From contig CAVSKL010000002.1 of the NCBI GenBank assembly GCA_963728475.1, positions 868,001-932,000 on the forward strand: 64,000 bases of DNA. Direction: 5' to 3'. The translations under genes and the position numbers were made by a program. The stretch is from CAVSKL01 sp963728475 [NCBI: Candidatus Eiseniibacteriota bacterium]. GTDB taxonomy: Bacteria > Eisenbacteria > RBG-16-71-46 > JABDJR01. Each line of letters begins with the position of its first letter. Within the stretch, counting starts at the first letter, position 1. The notes below the pieces were generated by a model. That model ran no database searches, was not told where the DNA came from, and saw only the letters and a program-made list of their open reading frames with translations. This document shows positions 56,778 to 64,000 of the stretch, piece by piece.

Positions 56778-59354
56778 TCAGTCGCGCAGGTACATGGTGA
56801 GACCCAGGAGGACGGTCTGGCCGGGGATGGGAAGCGGGGTGACGGTGTCGTTGCTCCGGAGATCCGACTCCATGTAGATGCTCCCGAGGTTCTGGAAGCC
56901 CAGGATGAGGAGCCCGTTGTCGATCCGGCCGGTGAGGCGGGCGTATCCCACCGCGGTGGTGGGATAGAGGGCGCCGTTCGGGTTCCGCCGCGGGCCCACC
57001 AGCGCCCCCCCGATGGAGGCGTCGAGGTCGAGGCTCCGCTTGAACCACAGCCGGCGCCAGTGGAGCGCGCCCCGGGCGGAGAACGCGGGGAGGTAGGGCA
57101 CCTCCCGGTCGTCGCGATTCTGCGTCCGCCCCTCCCCCTCGCCGAAGAGGTGGGTTCCCGCGTTCACGCGGAAACGGGCGTAGAGCCCCTGCACGTCGCC
57201 GGTGGTTCCCGGCGAGAAAACCGGCGCGTAGTCGCTGGCCAGGGGAACCCAGAGGGGGTTCGAGTCGATCCGGTACCCGGTGATCCGCGCCGCCCACATC
57301 CCCGCGGCCAGCGCCGCCCACCCTCCCTTCCAGCCCGCCTCCGCCCGCACCGCGTTCCGCGTCTCGGGCCGCTCGGCGGTCTCGTACCGCTCGAGCCACG
57401 ACGAGACCCCCGCCTCCGGCGCCGGCCGGTCCACGTCGAGGACCAGGGGCGGGAGGTCCACCTCGCGGCTGGCCGCGAGCCGGAGGCCCCAGGACCCGCG
57501 TTCGTATCCGGCGACGAGCGCCCCCTCGGCGAAGTTTCCGTAGGGCTCCTGATGCCCGGCCGAGGCCTCGGCCCCCAGCCGCACCCCCCCCCGGGATCCG
57601 CTCCAGGACGCCTCTCCCCGCTCCCCGTCCAGGGTGCGGGAGGGATCGAGGCCGCCCCGCCGGCGGTCGCGGTCGAAACGGGCGCGGAGGGTGAGGCCGG
57701 GGACCGGCGCCGCCCAGTCGGCCTGGGCGGTGCCGCCGTCGAAGATGATCTCGCCGAAGGCGCCGGCGCCCCCGGAGAGCTGGAGGGCCTGGCGGCGAAG
57801 GGCCAGGGTGAGCCGGGTGGCGCCTCCCAGGAAGGGGCCGTTGAGCGAGGTCTGGAGCCGCCGGGAGAGGCGGTTGAGGCGCTGGCCGGTGGAGAGGGTG
57901 CGTTTGTCCTCCCCCCCCGCCACGTCCACCGACCAGTCGGGACGCCGGCCCGCGATCGACTCCACCCGGAGCCACAGCCGGTCGCCGGCGGCGGTGCCCG
58001 AGAGGAAGCCGCCCAGCGCGTCGAGGAGCGCCTCCTCGCGGTCGCGGAAGTCCACCCCCACGTTCACCGGGCCCAGGTTCCGGAAGAGCGCGAACTCCGC
58101 GGTGCGCCGGCCCAGGCTGCCGCTGGTGAGCGAGATCTGGCTCAGGGGCGAGCCCTCCGCCGGAGGCGGCGAGGCCACGTCCACCCGGGTCCCCGACGCG
58201 GTCCAGCGCTCCCGCCACCCCGCCCGCCAGGCCAGGGGAAGATCGGGCGGCTCCCCGAAGTCGTGAACCGGGCCCGCCATGGGCACCCCGTCGTAGCTGT
58301 AGCGCACCCGCCCCCAACCCAGGCCCCAGGCGTCCAGGACCGAGGGGAGCGCGGGAGCGGTGGTCCAGGAGCGGGCGGCGCCGGCGAAAACGTCCGTGTC
58401 CTGGAGCTGGGTCACCCCCAGGGGGGCGGCGGCGGCGACGTCGAGCGGCTGCCACACCGGAGCCGGACGGAGGGCCAGCGGGCGGAGGGGCGTGCCGGGG
58501 GGCGGAGGCCGGAGGGGAACCTCGACCGTGTCCACCACCGCCGCGGCCGCGGTGTCGCGCAGGGACGGGGCGAGCAGGGTGTCCACCACCACGGTGTCGG
58601 GGGGAGCGGGAACGAAGGTGTCCACGGGGCCGTGGTCGAAGACGGTATCGGGGAGGGCCACCACCCGCCGTCCCCGCCCGGCGCCCCCGGGGGCGGCTTC
58701 GAGCGGATCGGAGGGAACGGGGGCCGCTTGCGAACGGGCCCCCACCACCAGCGCGCCCGCGACCACGACCACGACCAGCCCGGCCCGCGCCTCGCGCCAC
58801 CAGCCGCGGCGGCGCGCCTCGCGGCGGAGCACGGTGGCGGCCACCGGGCCTCCCACCGCGAACACCGCCGCGTTCCAGATCATGTCCAGGAGCCCGAACA
58901 GCATGCCCGAGACGAAGGCGGCGGTGCGGGTGGCCTCCCCGGAGCCCAGGAACCAGGCGTAGGCCCCGTTCAGCAGCGCCTGGTCGAGCGCGGCGAGGAG
59001 GAAACCGATCGCGGGGAGCGCCAGCATCGCCCCCCGCCGGGGCGCCCGCCCCCGGAGCCAGGCCCGGCGCCAGAGCGCCCCCGCTCCGCCGGTGATCGCC
59101 ATCCCCAGCATCTGGGTGGCCAGGACCGGGAGCGGCGAGGGGGGGAAGCCGTGAACCGCGCTGTTGGCGAAGGTGTAGAGGAGCATGCCGGCGGCGCCGA
59201 TCAGGGCTCCCGCCCGGGCGCCGAGGAGCAATCCCGCGGTGAACGCGGTGAGCGTCACCAGCTCCACGTGGGGAACCAGGGAGAGCGCCAGCCCCACCGC
59301 CACCATCGCGGCGAGGAACGCGGCCGACAGAGCGAGTCGTTCGGTTTCGGTCAT
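56778..59354 (-). CDS. ECF S-component-like membrane domain fused to a TonB-receptor-like barrel
   Basis: Single frame of 858 residues. Residues 1-180 are five to six hydrophobic helices resembling the substrate-binding S component of ECF vitamin transporters (PHVELVTLTAFTAGLLLGARAG and PLPVLATQMLGMAITGGAG). Residues 181-212 look like a signal peptide: basic RREARRRGWWREAR, then GLVVVVVAGALVVGA and ARSQAAP. Residues 213-858 form a plug-like part (LDAWGLGWGRVRYSYDGVPMAGP) and many amphipathic strands as in outer-membrane receptors, ending LLGLTMYLRD. No stop and no ribosome binding site separate the halves. Substrate unknown. The start site is weakly supported. Confidence 0.7.
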   Translation of the reverse strand: MTETERLALSAAFLAAMVAVGLALSLVPHVELVTLTAFTAGLLLGARAGALIGAAGMLLYTFANSAVHGFPPSPLPVLATQMLGMAITGGAGALWRRAWLRGRAPRRGAMLALPAIGFLLAALDQALLNGAYAWFLGSGEATRTAAFVSGMLFGLLDMIWNAAVFAVGGPVAATVLRREARRRGWWREARAGLVVVVVAGALVVGARSQAAPVPSDPLEAAPGGAGRGRRVVALPDTVFDHGPVDTFVPAPPDTVVVDTLLAPSLRDTAAAAVVDTVEVPLRPPPPGTPLRPLALRPAPVWQPLDVAAAAPLGVTQLQDTDVFAGAARSWTTAPALPSVLDAWGLGWGRVRYSYDGVPMAGPVHDFGEPPDLPLAWRAGWRERWTASGTRVDVASPPPAEGSPLSQISLTSGSLGRRTAEFALFRNLGPVNVGVDFRDREEALLDALGGFLSGTAAGDRLWLRVESIAGRRPDWSVDVAGGEDKRTLSTGQRLNRLSRRLQTSLNGPFLGGATRLTLALRRQALQLSGGAGAFGEIIFDGGTAQADWAAPVPGLTLRARFDRDRRRGGLDPSRTLDGERGEASWSGSRGGVRLGAEASAGHQEPYGNFAEGALVAGYERGSWGLRLAASREVDLPPLVLDVDRPAPEAGVSSWLERYETAERPETRNAVRAEAGWKGGWAALAAGMWAARITGYRIDSNPLWVPLASDYAPVFSPGTTGDVQGLYARFRVNAGTHLFGEGEGRTQNRDDREVPYLPAFSARGALHWRRLWFKRSLDLDASIGGALVGPRRNPNGALYPTTAVGYARLTGRIDNGLLILGFQNLGSIYMESDLRSNDTVTPLPIPGQTVLLGLTMYLRD

Positions 59355-59433
59355 TCCGGCGTGATCGGAGGGGTGGACCGCTGCGCGCGAGCACGGGGGC
59401 GGCCGCGACCGCCGTCCCCCGACGGAGCCGCGG

Positions 59434-60282
59434 TCACGCGCGGGGGCGCCGCTCGCGGAGCCGGTCGAGAATCTCGGCGGGAATCGGTTCCTGGCCGACC
59501 TCGGCGTCGCCCACGCTCGCCCCATGATAGTCGGATCCCCCGGCGGGGACCAGATCCAGCTCGCGGGCCCGGCGGAGATACCCCTCGCGCTGCCCGGAAT
59601 TGTGCTTGGGGTGCCAGACCTCGATCCCGTCCAGCCCCGCCTCGGCCATGCCGGCGATCCACTCGTCGTGGCGCATGGGTCCGGGATGGGCCAGGGTGGC
59701 GGTCCCTCCCGCTTCGTGGATCCAGCCGATGGCCTCCTCCGGGGAGGGTCCCGGCTTGGGAACGTAACCGGGGGTGCCGGGGCGCAGGAACTTGCGAAAG
59801 GCTTCCTCCACCGAGGACGCCGCGCCCGACTCCACCAGCGCCAGGGCCAGGTGGGGGCGCCCCACCGTGCCCCGTCCCGAGAGCGCGTGCACCCGCTCCA
59901 GGGTAATCGCGATCCCCAGCCCCGCCAGCGCCTCCACCATGGCGCGGGCGCGCTCGGCCCGGGTCCGGGCCAGCTCGCCCAACCGCTCGCGCAGGATCGG
60001 GTCCGCGGGAGAAATGAAGTGGCCGACCAGGTGGACGTCGGTCTGGTTCCGGCGGGCGCTCACCTCGACCCCCGCCACCGCCTCGAATCCCCGGGCGGCG
60101 TTCACGAACTCGACGAGGCCGTCCAGGCAGTCGTGGTCGGTGAGAGCGAGGGCGGCGAGGCCGGCGGCGGCGGCCATGTCCGCGACCCGGGCCGGGGGGT
60201 GCTCGCCGTCGCTGTAATGGCTGTGGGCGTGGAGATCGACGCGGGGGGTGCGGGAGTCCTGGCTAGGCCGCTCCCCGATCAC
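59434..60282 (-). CDS. PHP-domain phosphoesterase
   Basis: Metal-dependent phosphoesterase of 282 residues, of the YciV/TrpH (RNase AM, 3',5'-nucleotide bisphosphatase) group. The four PHP motifs are present: VDLHAHSHYSDG near residue 15, LTDHDCLDGL near 47, a middle His/Glu block (GVEVSARR, HLVGHF), and TLAHPG plus GGSDYHG near the end. The GTG start overlaps the upstream TPR gene by 20 bases, with GGAAG upstream. Likely acts on short RNAs or pAp. Confidence 0.85.
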   Translation of the reverse strand: MIGERPSQDSRTPRVDLHAHSHYSDGEHPPARVADMAAAAGLAALALTDHDCLDGLVEFVNAARGFEAVAGVEVSARRNQTDVHLVGHFISPADPILRERLGELARTRAERARAMVEALAGLGIAITLERVHALSGRGTVGRPHLALALVESGAASSVEEAFRKFLRPGTPGYVPKPGPSPEEAIGWIHEAGGTATLAHPGPMRHDEWIAGMAEAGLDGIEVWHPKHNSGQREGYLRRARELDLVPAGGSDYHGASVGDAEVGQEPIPAEILDRLRERRPRA

Positions 60283-62221
60283 GGCGTTCTTCCATGGACT
60301 CGAGAAGTTCCATGGCCTCGACCAGGTCCTCGTTCAGCTCGAGGGCCTTGAAGTACGCCTCTTCGGCCTTGTCCCATTCGCGCAATCCCTCGTAGGTGCG
60401 GCCGAGCTGCAGGTTCAGCCGCGCCGCGCTCTCCCCTTCGGTCGCCGGCAGGAGCTCCTCGAAGACCGGGAGCGCCTCCTGGAATCGATCCTGAAGAAGA
60501 TAGCATTCTCCGAGCATTTCCAGCGAACGGTTGCGATCCTCGTTGGAGTCGGCGGCGGTCTGGAAAGCATGGACCGCTTCCTCCACCAGCCCCATCTCCT
60601 TGTAGGCGACGCCCAGGTCGTAGTGGCTCTTGGAGTCCTCGGCCGGAATCTGCCGGGTCACCGAGCTGCGGAACTCGTCCAGGATCCGGGAGAGATCGAA
60701 GGGACTCTGGCTGGCCTCCGACGGCTCCTCCGCCACCGTGACCTGCGCCCCCTCCACCTCGCTGGCGTCGGGAGCGAGCGCGCCGTAGCCCACGCCTTCC
60801 ACCCCCGCGATGGTGTTGAGACGGTTGACCCGGGAGCGCGCCTTGGCGTTCTCCGAATCGAAAGCCAGCACCCGCTCGAACTGGAGCTTGGCCTCGGCGT
60901 ACATCTCGCGGGCCAGGAGCACGTCGCCGAGCTCGCATCCCCAGTGCGCCATCTTGCCGCGCTCGCCGTTGATGTGAGCGATCTCCACCAGGCCTCGGAG
61001 CGCCTTCAGGTGGTTGGGGTCCATCTGGACCACGCGGCGGTAAAGCTCCTCCGCGTCGTGGCTCCGGCCCGCCTTGAAGTAGGCCGCCGCCGCCTTGATC
61101 AGCTCGCGCTGGGCGCGGACCGGTTCGTCGCGCTCCAGGAACTCCAGGGCGCGCGCACGGAGAACGTCGGGGCTCTCCCCCGGCGCCGCCTCCGCTTCGC
61201 TCTCGGCTCCGGCCGCGTCGACGGCCGGCTCGGAATCCGCCTCCGTCCCGCTTGCGACGGCGGCGTCCAGCTCGTAGGCGGCGGGCGCGGAATCCTCGTC
61301 CTCGACTGCCGCCTCGTCCGGCTCGTCGGCCGAAAGCTCGGCGGAGAGGTCCACCGCGTGGAGTTCGGGGACGCCCTCGCGATGGCCGTTCCCGGAGACT
61401 GGCGGTTCGGGCCCGGCATCGAGGGTGACCGCGCTCGGGTCCGCCTCGTAGTCGAAGTCGTCCAGGGAGAGGGTGGGGGTCGGGTCGGGAGACGCGGGCG
61501 CCGCCGCGGCCGGGACCGCCGGTGCGGCCGGCGCCGAGGCCTCGGCGAAGTTCACCGCGCCGGGATCGAGGAAGGTGGGCGCTTCCTCCACCGGTTCCTC
61601 GGTTCCGGCGTTCGGATCGATCTCGGGGTCGAGTTCCAGGGCCAGCTTGGCCAGCCGTTCGGCATTGCCGGGGTCGCCGAGCCGTCCGGCGCGGCGGGCC
61701 TGGTGCATCACCCCGGTTCCCACCCGGTCGTGGCGGTCCACCGCCTTGGCCGCCTCCACCACCCGGTCCACCAGGTCGAAGGAAGGAAGTTCCATCTCGA
61801 GCATGCGGATGCAGACGTGCTCGATCTCGTCGGGGGCGTTTTCCGCCTCGCGGTTCACCTTCTCCAGGAACTTCACGAAGTGGATCGAGGCCTCGCTGGC
61901 CAGCCCCTCGGCGGCGTAGAGATCGCCCAGCCGGCGCTGGATCGAAACCAGGTCCGGAGCCAGCCGGTGGACCTTCTTGGCCAGGGCGATGGCGTTCCGG
62001 TGCAACCCGGCCTCGGCGTAGCTGTTGAGCGCTTCCAGGTAGCGGTCGACCGCGTCCCGGCGCTTGCCGGTGCGGATGAGCAGATCGCCCAGAACCACGA
62101 AGTCATAGGGCTGCATGGCGCTCGAGCCGGCGAGGTTGAGATAGACCTCGGCCGCCTCGGCGTACGACCCCTTCTTCATCAGGTCCTGGGCACGACGCTT
62201 GATGGTGGCATTGTTGTCCAA
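60263..62221 (-). CDS. Large TPR-repeat protein
   Basis: Soluble protein of 652 residues. TPR-like helical repeats cover about 1-200 (AAEVYLNLAGSSAMQPYDFV, AVDRYLEALNSYAEAGL) and 355-650 (AEELYRRVVQMDPNHLKAL, AKLQFERVLAFDSENAKA, AEEAYFKALELNEDLVEAM). They are split by an acidic, Ala/Pro/Asp-rich linker (about 205-350) that is probably disordered. No signal peptide. The start is a TTG at 62221 after GAGAGGG. A scaffold is likely; the partner is unknown. The 271 bases upstream to hutI hold no recognised element. Confidence 0.8.
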   Translation of the reverse strand: MDNNATIKRRAQDLMKKGSYAEAAEVYLNLAGSSAMQPYDFVVLGDLLIRTGKRRDAVDRYLEALNSYAEAGLHRNAIALAKKVHRLAPDLVSIQRRLGDLYAAEGLASEASIHFVKFLEKVNREAENAPDEIEHVCIRMLEMELPSFDLVDRVVEAAKAVDRHDRVGTGVMHQARRAGRLGDPGNAERLAKLALELDPEIDPNAGTEEPVEEAPTFLDPGAVNFAEASAPAAPAVPAAAAPASPDPTPTLSLDDFDYEADPSAVTLDAGPEPPVSGNGHREGVPELHAVDLSAELSADEPDEAAVEDEDSAPAAYELDAAVASGTEADSEPAVDAAGAESEAEAAPGESPDVLRARALEFLERDEPVRAQRELIKAAAAYFKAGRSHDAEELYRRVVQMDPNHLKALRGLVEIAHINGERGKMAHWGCELGDVLLAREMYAEAKLQFERVLAFDSENAKARSRVNRLNTIAGVEGVGYGALAPDASEVEGAQVTVAEEPSEASQSPFDLSRILDEFRSSVTRQIPAEDSKSHYDLGVAYKEMGLVEEAVHAFQTAADSNEDRNRSLEMLGECYLLQDRFQEALPVFEELLPATEGESAARLNLQLGRTYEGLREWDKAEEAYFKALELNEDLVEAMELLESMEERRDRGAA

Positions 62222-62492
62222 CGGGGAGCCCTCTCTTCACCCTCCCGCCCGCTCGCACCGGGGGGAGCTGGGTCCTCACGCTCATGAGCGGACGGGCCCG
62301 GAAGCCGATCCGCTCCAGGTTCCTTATCGTCGGATCGAACCGGAACGTTACCCGGAAGTGCGAAGTTTTTGCCGAAGTGGGGGATGGGGGACGGCTTGGA
62401 GGGGGTGCCGGGCGAATTGGCCCGGGCCCGGAACCGGCCCGGCCGCCGCCGGATCCGGGCGCCGGCGCCGGCACCACCTTGGGGGCGGGGGG

Positions 62493-63764
62493 CTAGGCGG
62501 CGCCGAAAACCCGCCGGCCCGCCCGGTAGACCGCCCGGACCCGGGAGACCCCATAGTGGTAGGGAACCTGGCGGTGGCCGGGGAGATCCAGGAGTTGGAA
62601 ATCCGCGCGGAACCCGGGTCGGAGGCGTCCCACCCGGTCCGCCCGGGCCAGCGCCGCCGCGCCGTTCACGGTGGCCGCCACCAGCGCCTCCTCCGGGGTC
62701 ATCCGGAGCTGGAGGCAGGCCAGGGTGGTCATGAGCGGCATGCTTTGGGACATGGACGATCCGGGATTGAAGTCGGTGGCCACCGCCACCGGGAGCCCGG
62801 CCTCGATCATCTCCCGGGCCGGCGCCTTCCCGGCGAGGTTCAGGAAGAACGCGGTCCCCGGGAGCAGCACCCCCACCGTCCCCGCCCGGGCCAGCTCCCG
62901 GGCCACCTCGGGCGGGGTGCCGTGGAGGTGGTCGGCGCTCACCGCGCCCAGCTCCGCGGCCAGGCGCGATCCCCCGGTGTCGCCGAACTCGTCGGCGTGG
63001 AGCTTGAGCATGAACCCGTGGGCGCGGGCGGCCTCCAGGATGGTGCGGCTCTCGGCGGGAGTGAAGACGCCCTCCTCGCAGAACACGTCGCAGAACCCGG
63101 CCAGCCCCTCCGCGGCCACCTGCGGGATCATCGTCTCCGTCAGGAGCCGCACGTACCCGGCGCGGTCGCGCCTCCACTCGGCGGGGATCTCGTGGGCGCC
63201 CAGGAAGGTGGGAACGATCTCCACCGGGTGGCTTCCGGCCAGGGTCCGGATGAGCCGGAGGGCGCGCAGCTCCTGCTCCACCGAGAGCCCGTAGCCGCTC
63301 TTGATCTCGAGGGTGGTGGTGCCGAGCGAGAGCGCCAGGTCCAGGTTCCGCCGGGCCCGGTCCAGGATCTCCCCGTCGGAAGCGTTCCGGAAATGGCGGA
63401 CGCTGGCATGGATCCCGCCGCCCGCCGCGGCGATCTCCTGGTAGGACCGCCCCTGGGTCCGCATCACGAATTCGTCCTCGCGGGTCCCCCCGAACAGGAG
63501 GTGGGTGTGGGCGTCCACCCAGCCCGGGAGGACCAGCCCCCCGGCGGCGTCCACCGTCTCCACCGCCCCCGAGACCGCCCGCTCGACCTCCGCCCCCAGC
63601 CCCGCGGCCAGCACCCGCCCCCCGGCCACCGCCAGGGCAGCCCCGGCCACCGCGCCGACCTCCCCCTGCGCCGGCCCCGCCTGAGGGCCGGAGCCCGGCC
63701 CCATGGTGCAGAGCTCCCCGATTCCCACCATCAGGAGATCGGCGAAGGGCCTCGCCTCAAGCAT
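62493..63764 (-). CDS. hutI: Imidazolonepropionase
   Basis: Third enzyme of histidine degradation, hydrolysing imidazolone propionate to formiminoglutamate; about 423 residues. Family motifs: WVDAHTHLLFGGTREDEF near residue 80, GGGIHASV, LEIKSGYGL, FLGAHEIP, LKLHADEFGDTGG, SADHLHG and ATDFNPGSS. The start is uncertain: ATG at 63764 is used, TTG at 63785 is possible; neither has a clear ribosome binding site. It follows hutU after about 40 bases. Confidence 0.94.
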   Translation of the reverse strand: MLEARPFADLLMVGIGELCTMGPGSGPQAGPAQGEVGAVAGAALAVAGGRVLAAGLGAEVERAVSGAVETVDAAGGLVLPGWVDAHTHLLFGGTREDEFVMRTQGRSYQEIAAAGGGIHASVRHFRNASDGEILDRARRNLDLALSLGTTTLEIKSGYGLSVEQELRALRLIRTLAGSHPVEIVPTFLGAHEIPAEWRRDRAGYVRLLTETMIPQVAAEGLAGFCDVFCEEGVFTPAESRTILEAARAHGFMLKLHADEFGDTGGSRLAAELGAVSADHLHGTPPEVARELARAGTVGVLLPGTAFFLNLAGKAPAREMIEAGLPVAVATDFNPGSSMSQSMPLMTTLACLQLRMTPEEALVAATVNGAAALARADRVGRLRPGFRADFQLLDLPGHRQVPYHYGVSRVRAVYRAGRRVFGAA

Positions 63765-63804
63765 GACGCGAGACCACGCCTGCAAGTATGAATTCCATGA
63801 TGAA

Positions 63805-64000
63805 TTAACCCTCTTCCATCGGCATGCGGATACCTTTCTCTCGAGCCACCTCCCGGGCCAGCTCGTACCCGGCGTCGGCGTGGCGCACCACCCCGATCCC
63901 GGGGTCGTTGGTGAGCACGCGTTCCAGCCGGGCCGCCGCGTCGGAGGTTCCGTCGGCCACGATCACCATCCCCGCGTGCAGCGAGAGCCCGATCCCCACC
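63805..64000 (-). CDS. hutU: Urocanate hydratase (C-terminal fragment)
   Basis: The last 64 residues of urocanate hydratase, second enzyme of histidine degradation; the rest lies beyond the right edge. The tail is characteristic: [42 protein letters not shown] and a short end GIRMPMEEG. It directly precedes hutI in transcription, the usual hut order. Confidence 0.93.
   Translation of the reverse strand, partial: VGIGLSLHAGMVIVADGTSDAAARLERVLTNDPGIGVVRHADAGYELAREVAREKGIRMPMEEG

Noticed and set aside
56379-59906. A plus-strand open frame of about 1175 codons
   Set aside because: It is antisense to comEA, the S-component/barrel fusion and part of the PHP gene, is very rich in Arg, Gly and Pro, and shows no domain.

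Overview
This is a high-GC chromosomal window from a diderm bacterium. Lipid A acyltransferase (LpxL), an outer-membrane secretin (PilQ) and a predicted outer-membrane barrel show the second membrane. Menaquinone is made by the futalosine route (MqnA, MqnC, MqnE). A selenocysteine tRNA shows UGA recoding. Secreted proteins carry a C-terminal FlgD/T9SS-like tail, and another ends in a short TWGRIKALY-type motif. Together these suggest an uncultivated FCB-related or Candidatus Eisenbacteria-like lineage; this placement is an inference from gene content, not a phylogeny. Almost everything lies on the minus strand, and no insertion sequence, prophage or CRISPR array is visible.

Layout. 1-1409: start of a complex I locus (nuoB, then nuoD without nuoC). 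1556-10281: housekeeping run glmM, glmS, ridA, tRNA-Sec, a DUF5683 protein, lepA, lepB, hemW and an isoprenylcysteine-methyltransferase-like protein. 10377-16396: tRNA-Thr and tRNA-Phe around a convergent pair of related secreted proteins, one broken by an in-frame TAG; then a degenerate histidine kinase, DUF3467, a secreted amidohydrolase and a 0.67-kb non-coding tract with G-rich repeats and a 63-bp-periodic array of palindromes. 16397-22778: lpxL, menG, ubiX, mqnP, mqnC, mqnA, mqnE. 23113-25354: two secreted proteins. 25448-31297: dprA, a HEAT-repeat protein, obgE, an FmdB zinc ribbon, an aminotransferase, coaD, rsmD, aroK.

31420-55992 holds almost a complete type IV pilus system: pilMNOPQ, a minor-pilin operon (fimT, pilV, pilW, pilX), pilD, pilA, the regulators pilR and pilS, and pilC, pilT, pilB. 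pilA and the minor-pilin operon both have well-placed sigma-54 promoters, which fits control by the adjacent PilS/PilR pair. The pilW-type pilin is fused to a seven-repeat beta-propeller. pilC is split by a frameshift at a run of nine G. Two GT-C membrane proteins and an ABC transporter with a TPR partner sit inside this block.

56225-64000: a ComEA-like DNA-binding protein, an unusual fusion of an ECF S-component-like membrane domain with a TonB-receptor-like barrel, a PHP phosphoesterase, a large TPR protein, and histidine degradation genes hutI and hutU (partial). The strongest leads are the pilin-propeller fusion, the S-component/barrel fusion, the palindrome array, the pilC homopolymer frameshift, the pseudo-kinase next to DUF3467, and the selenocysteine tRNA that overlaps a reading frame with no normal start.
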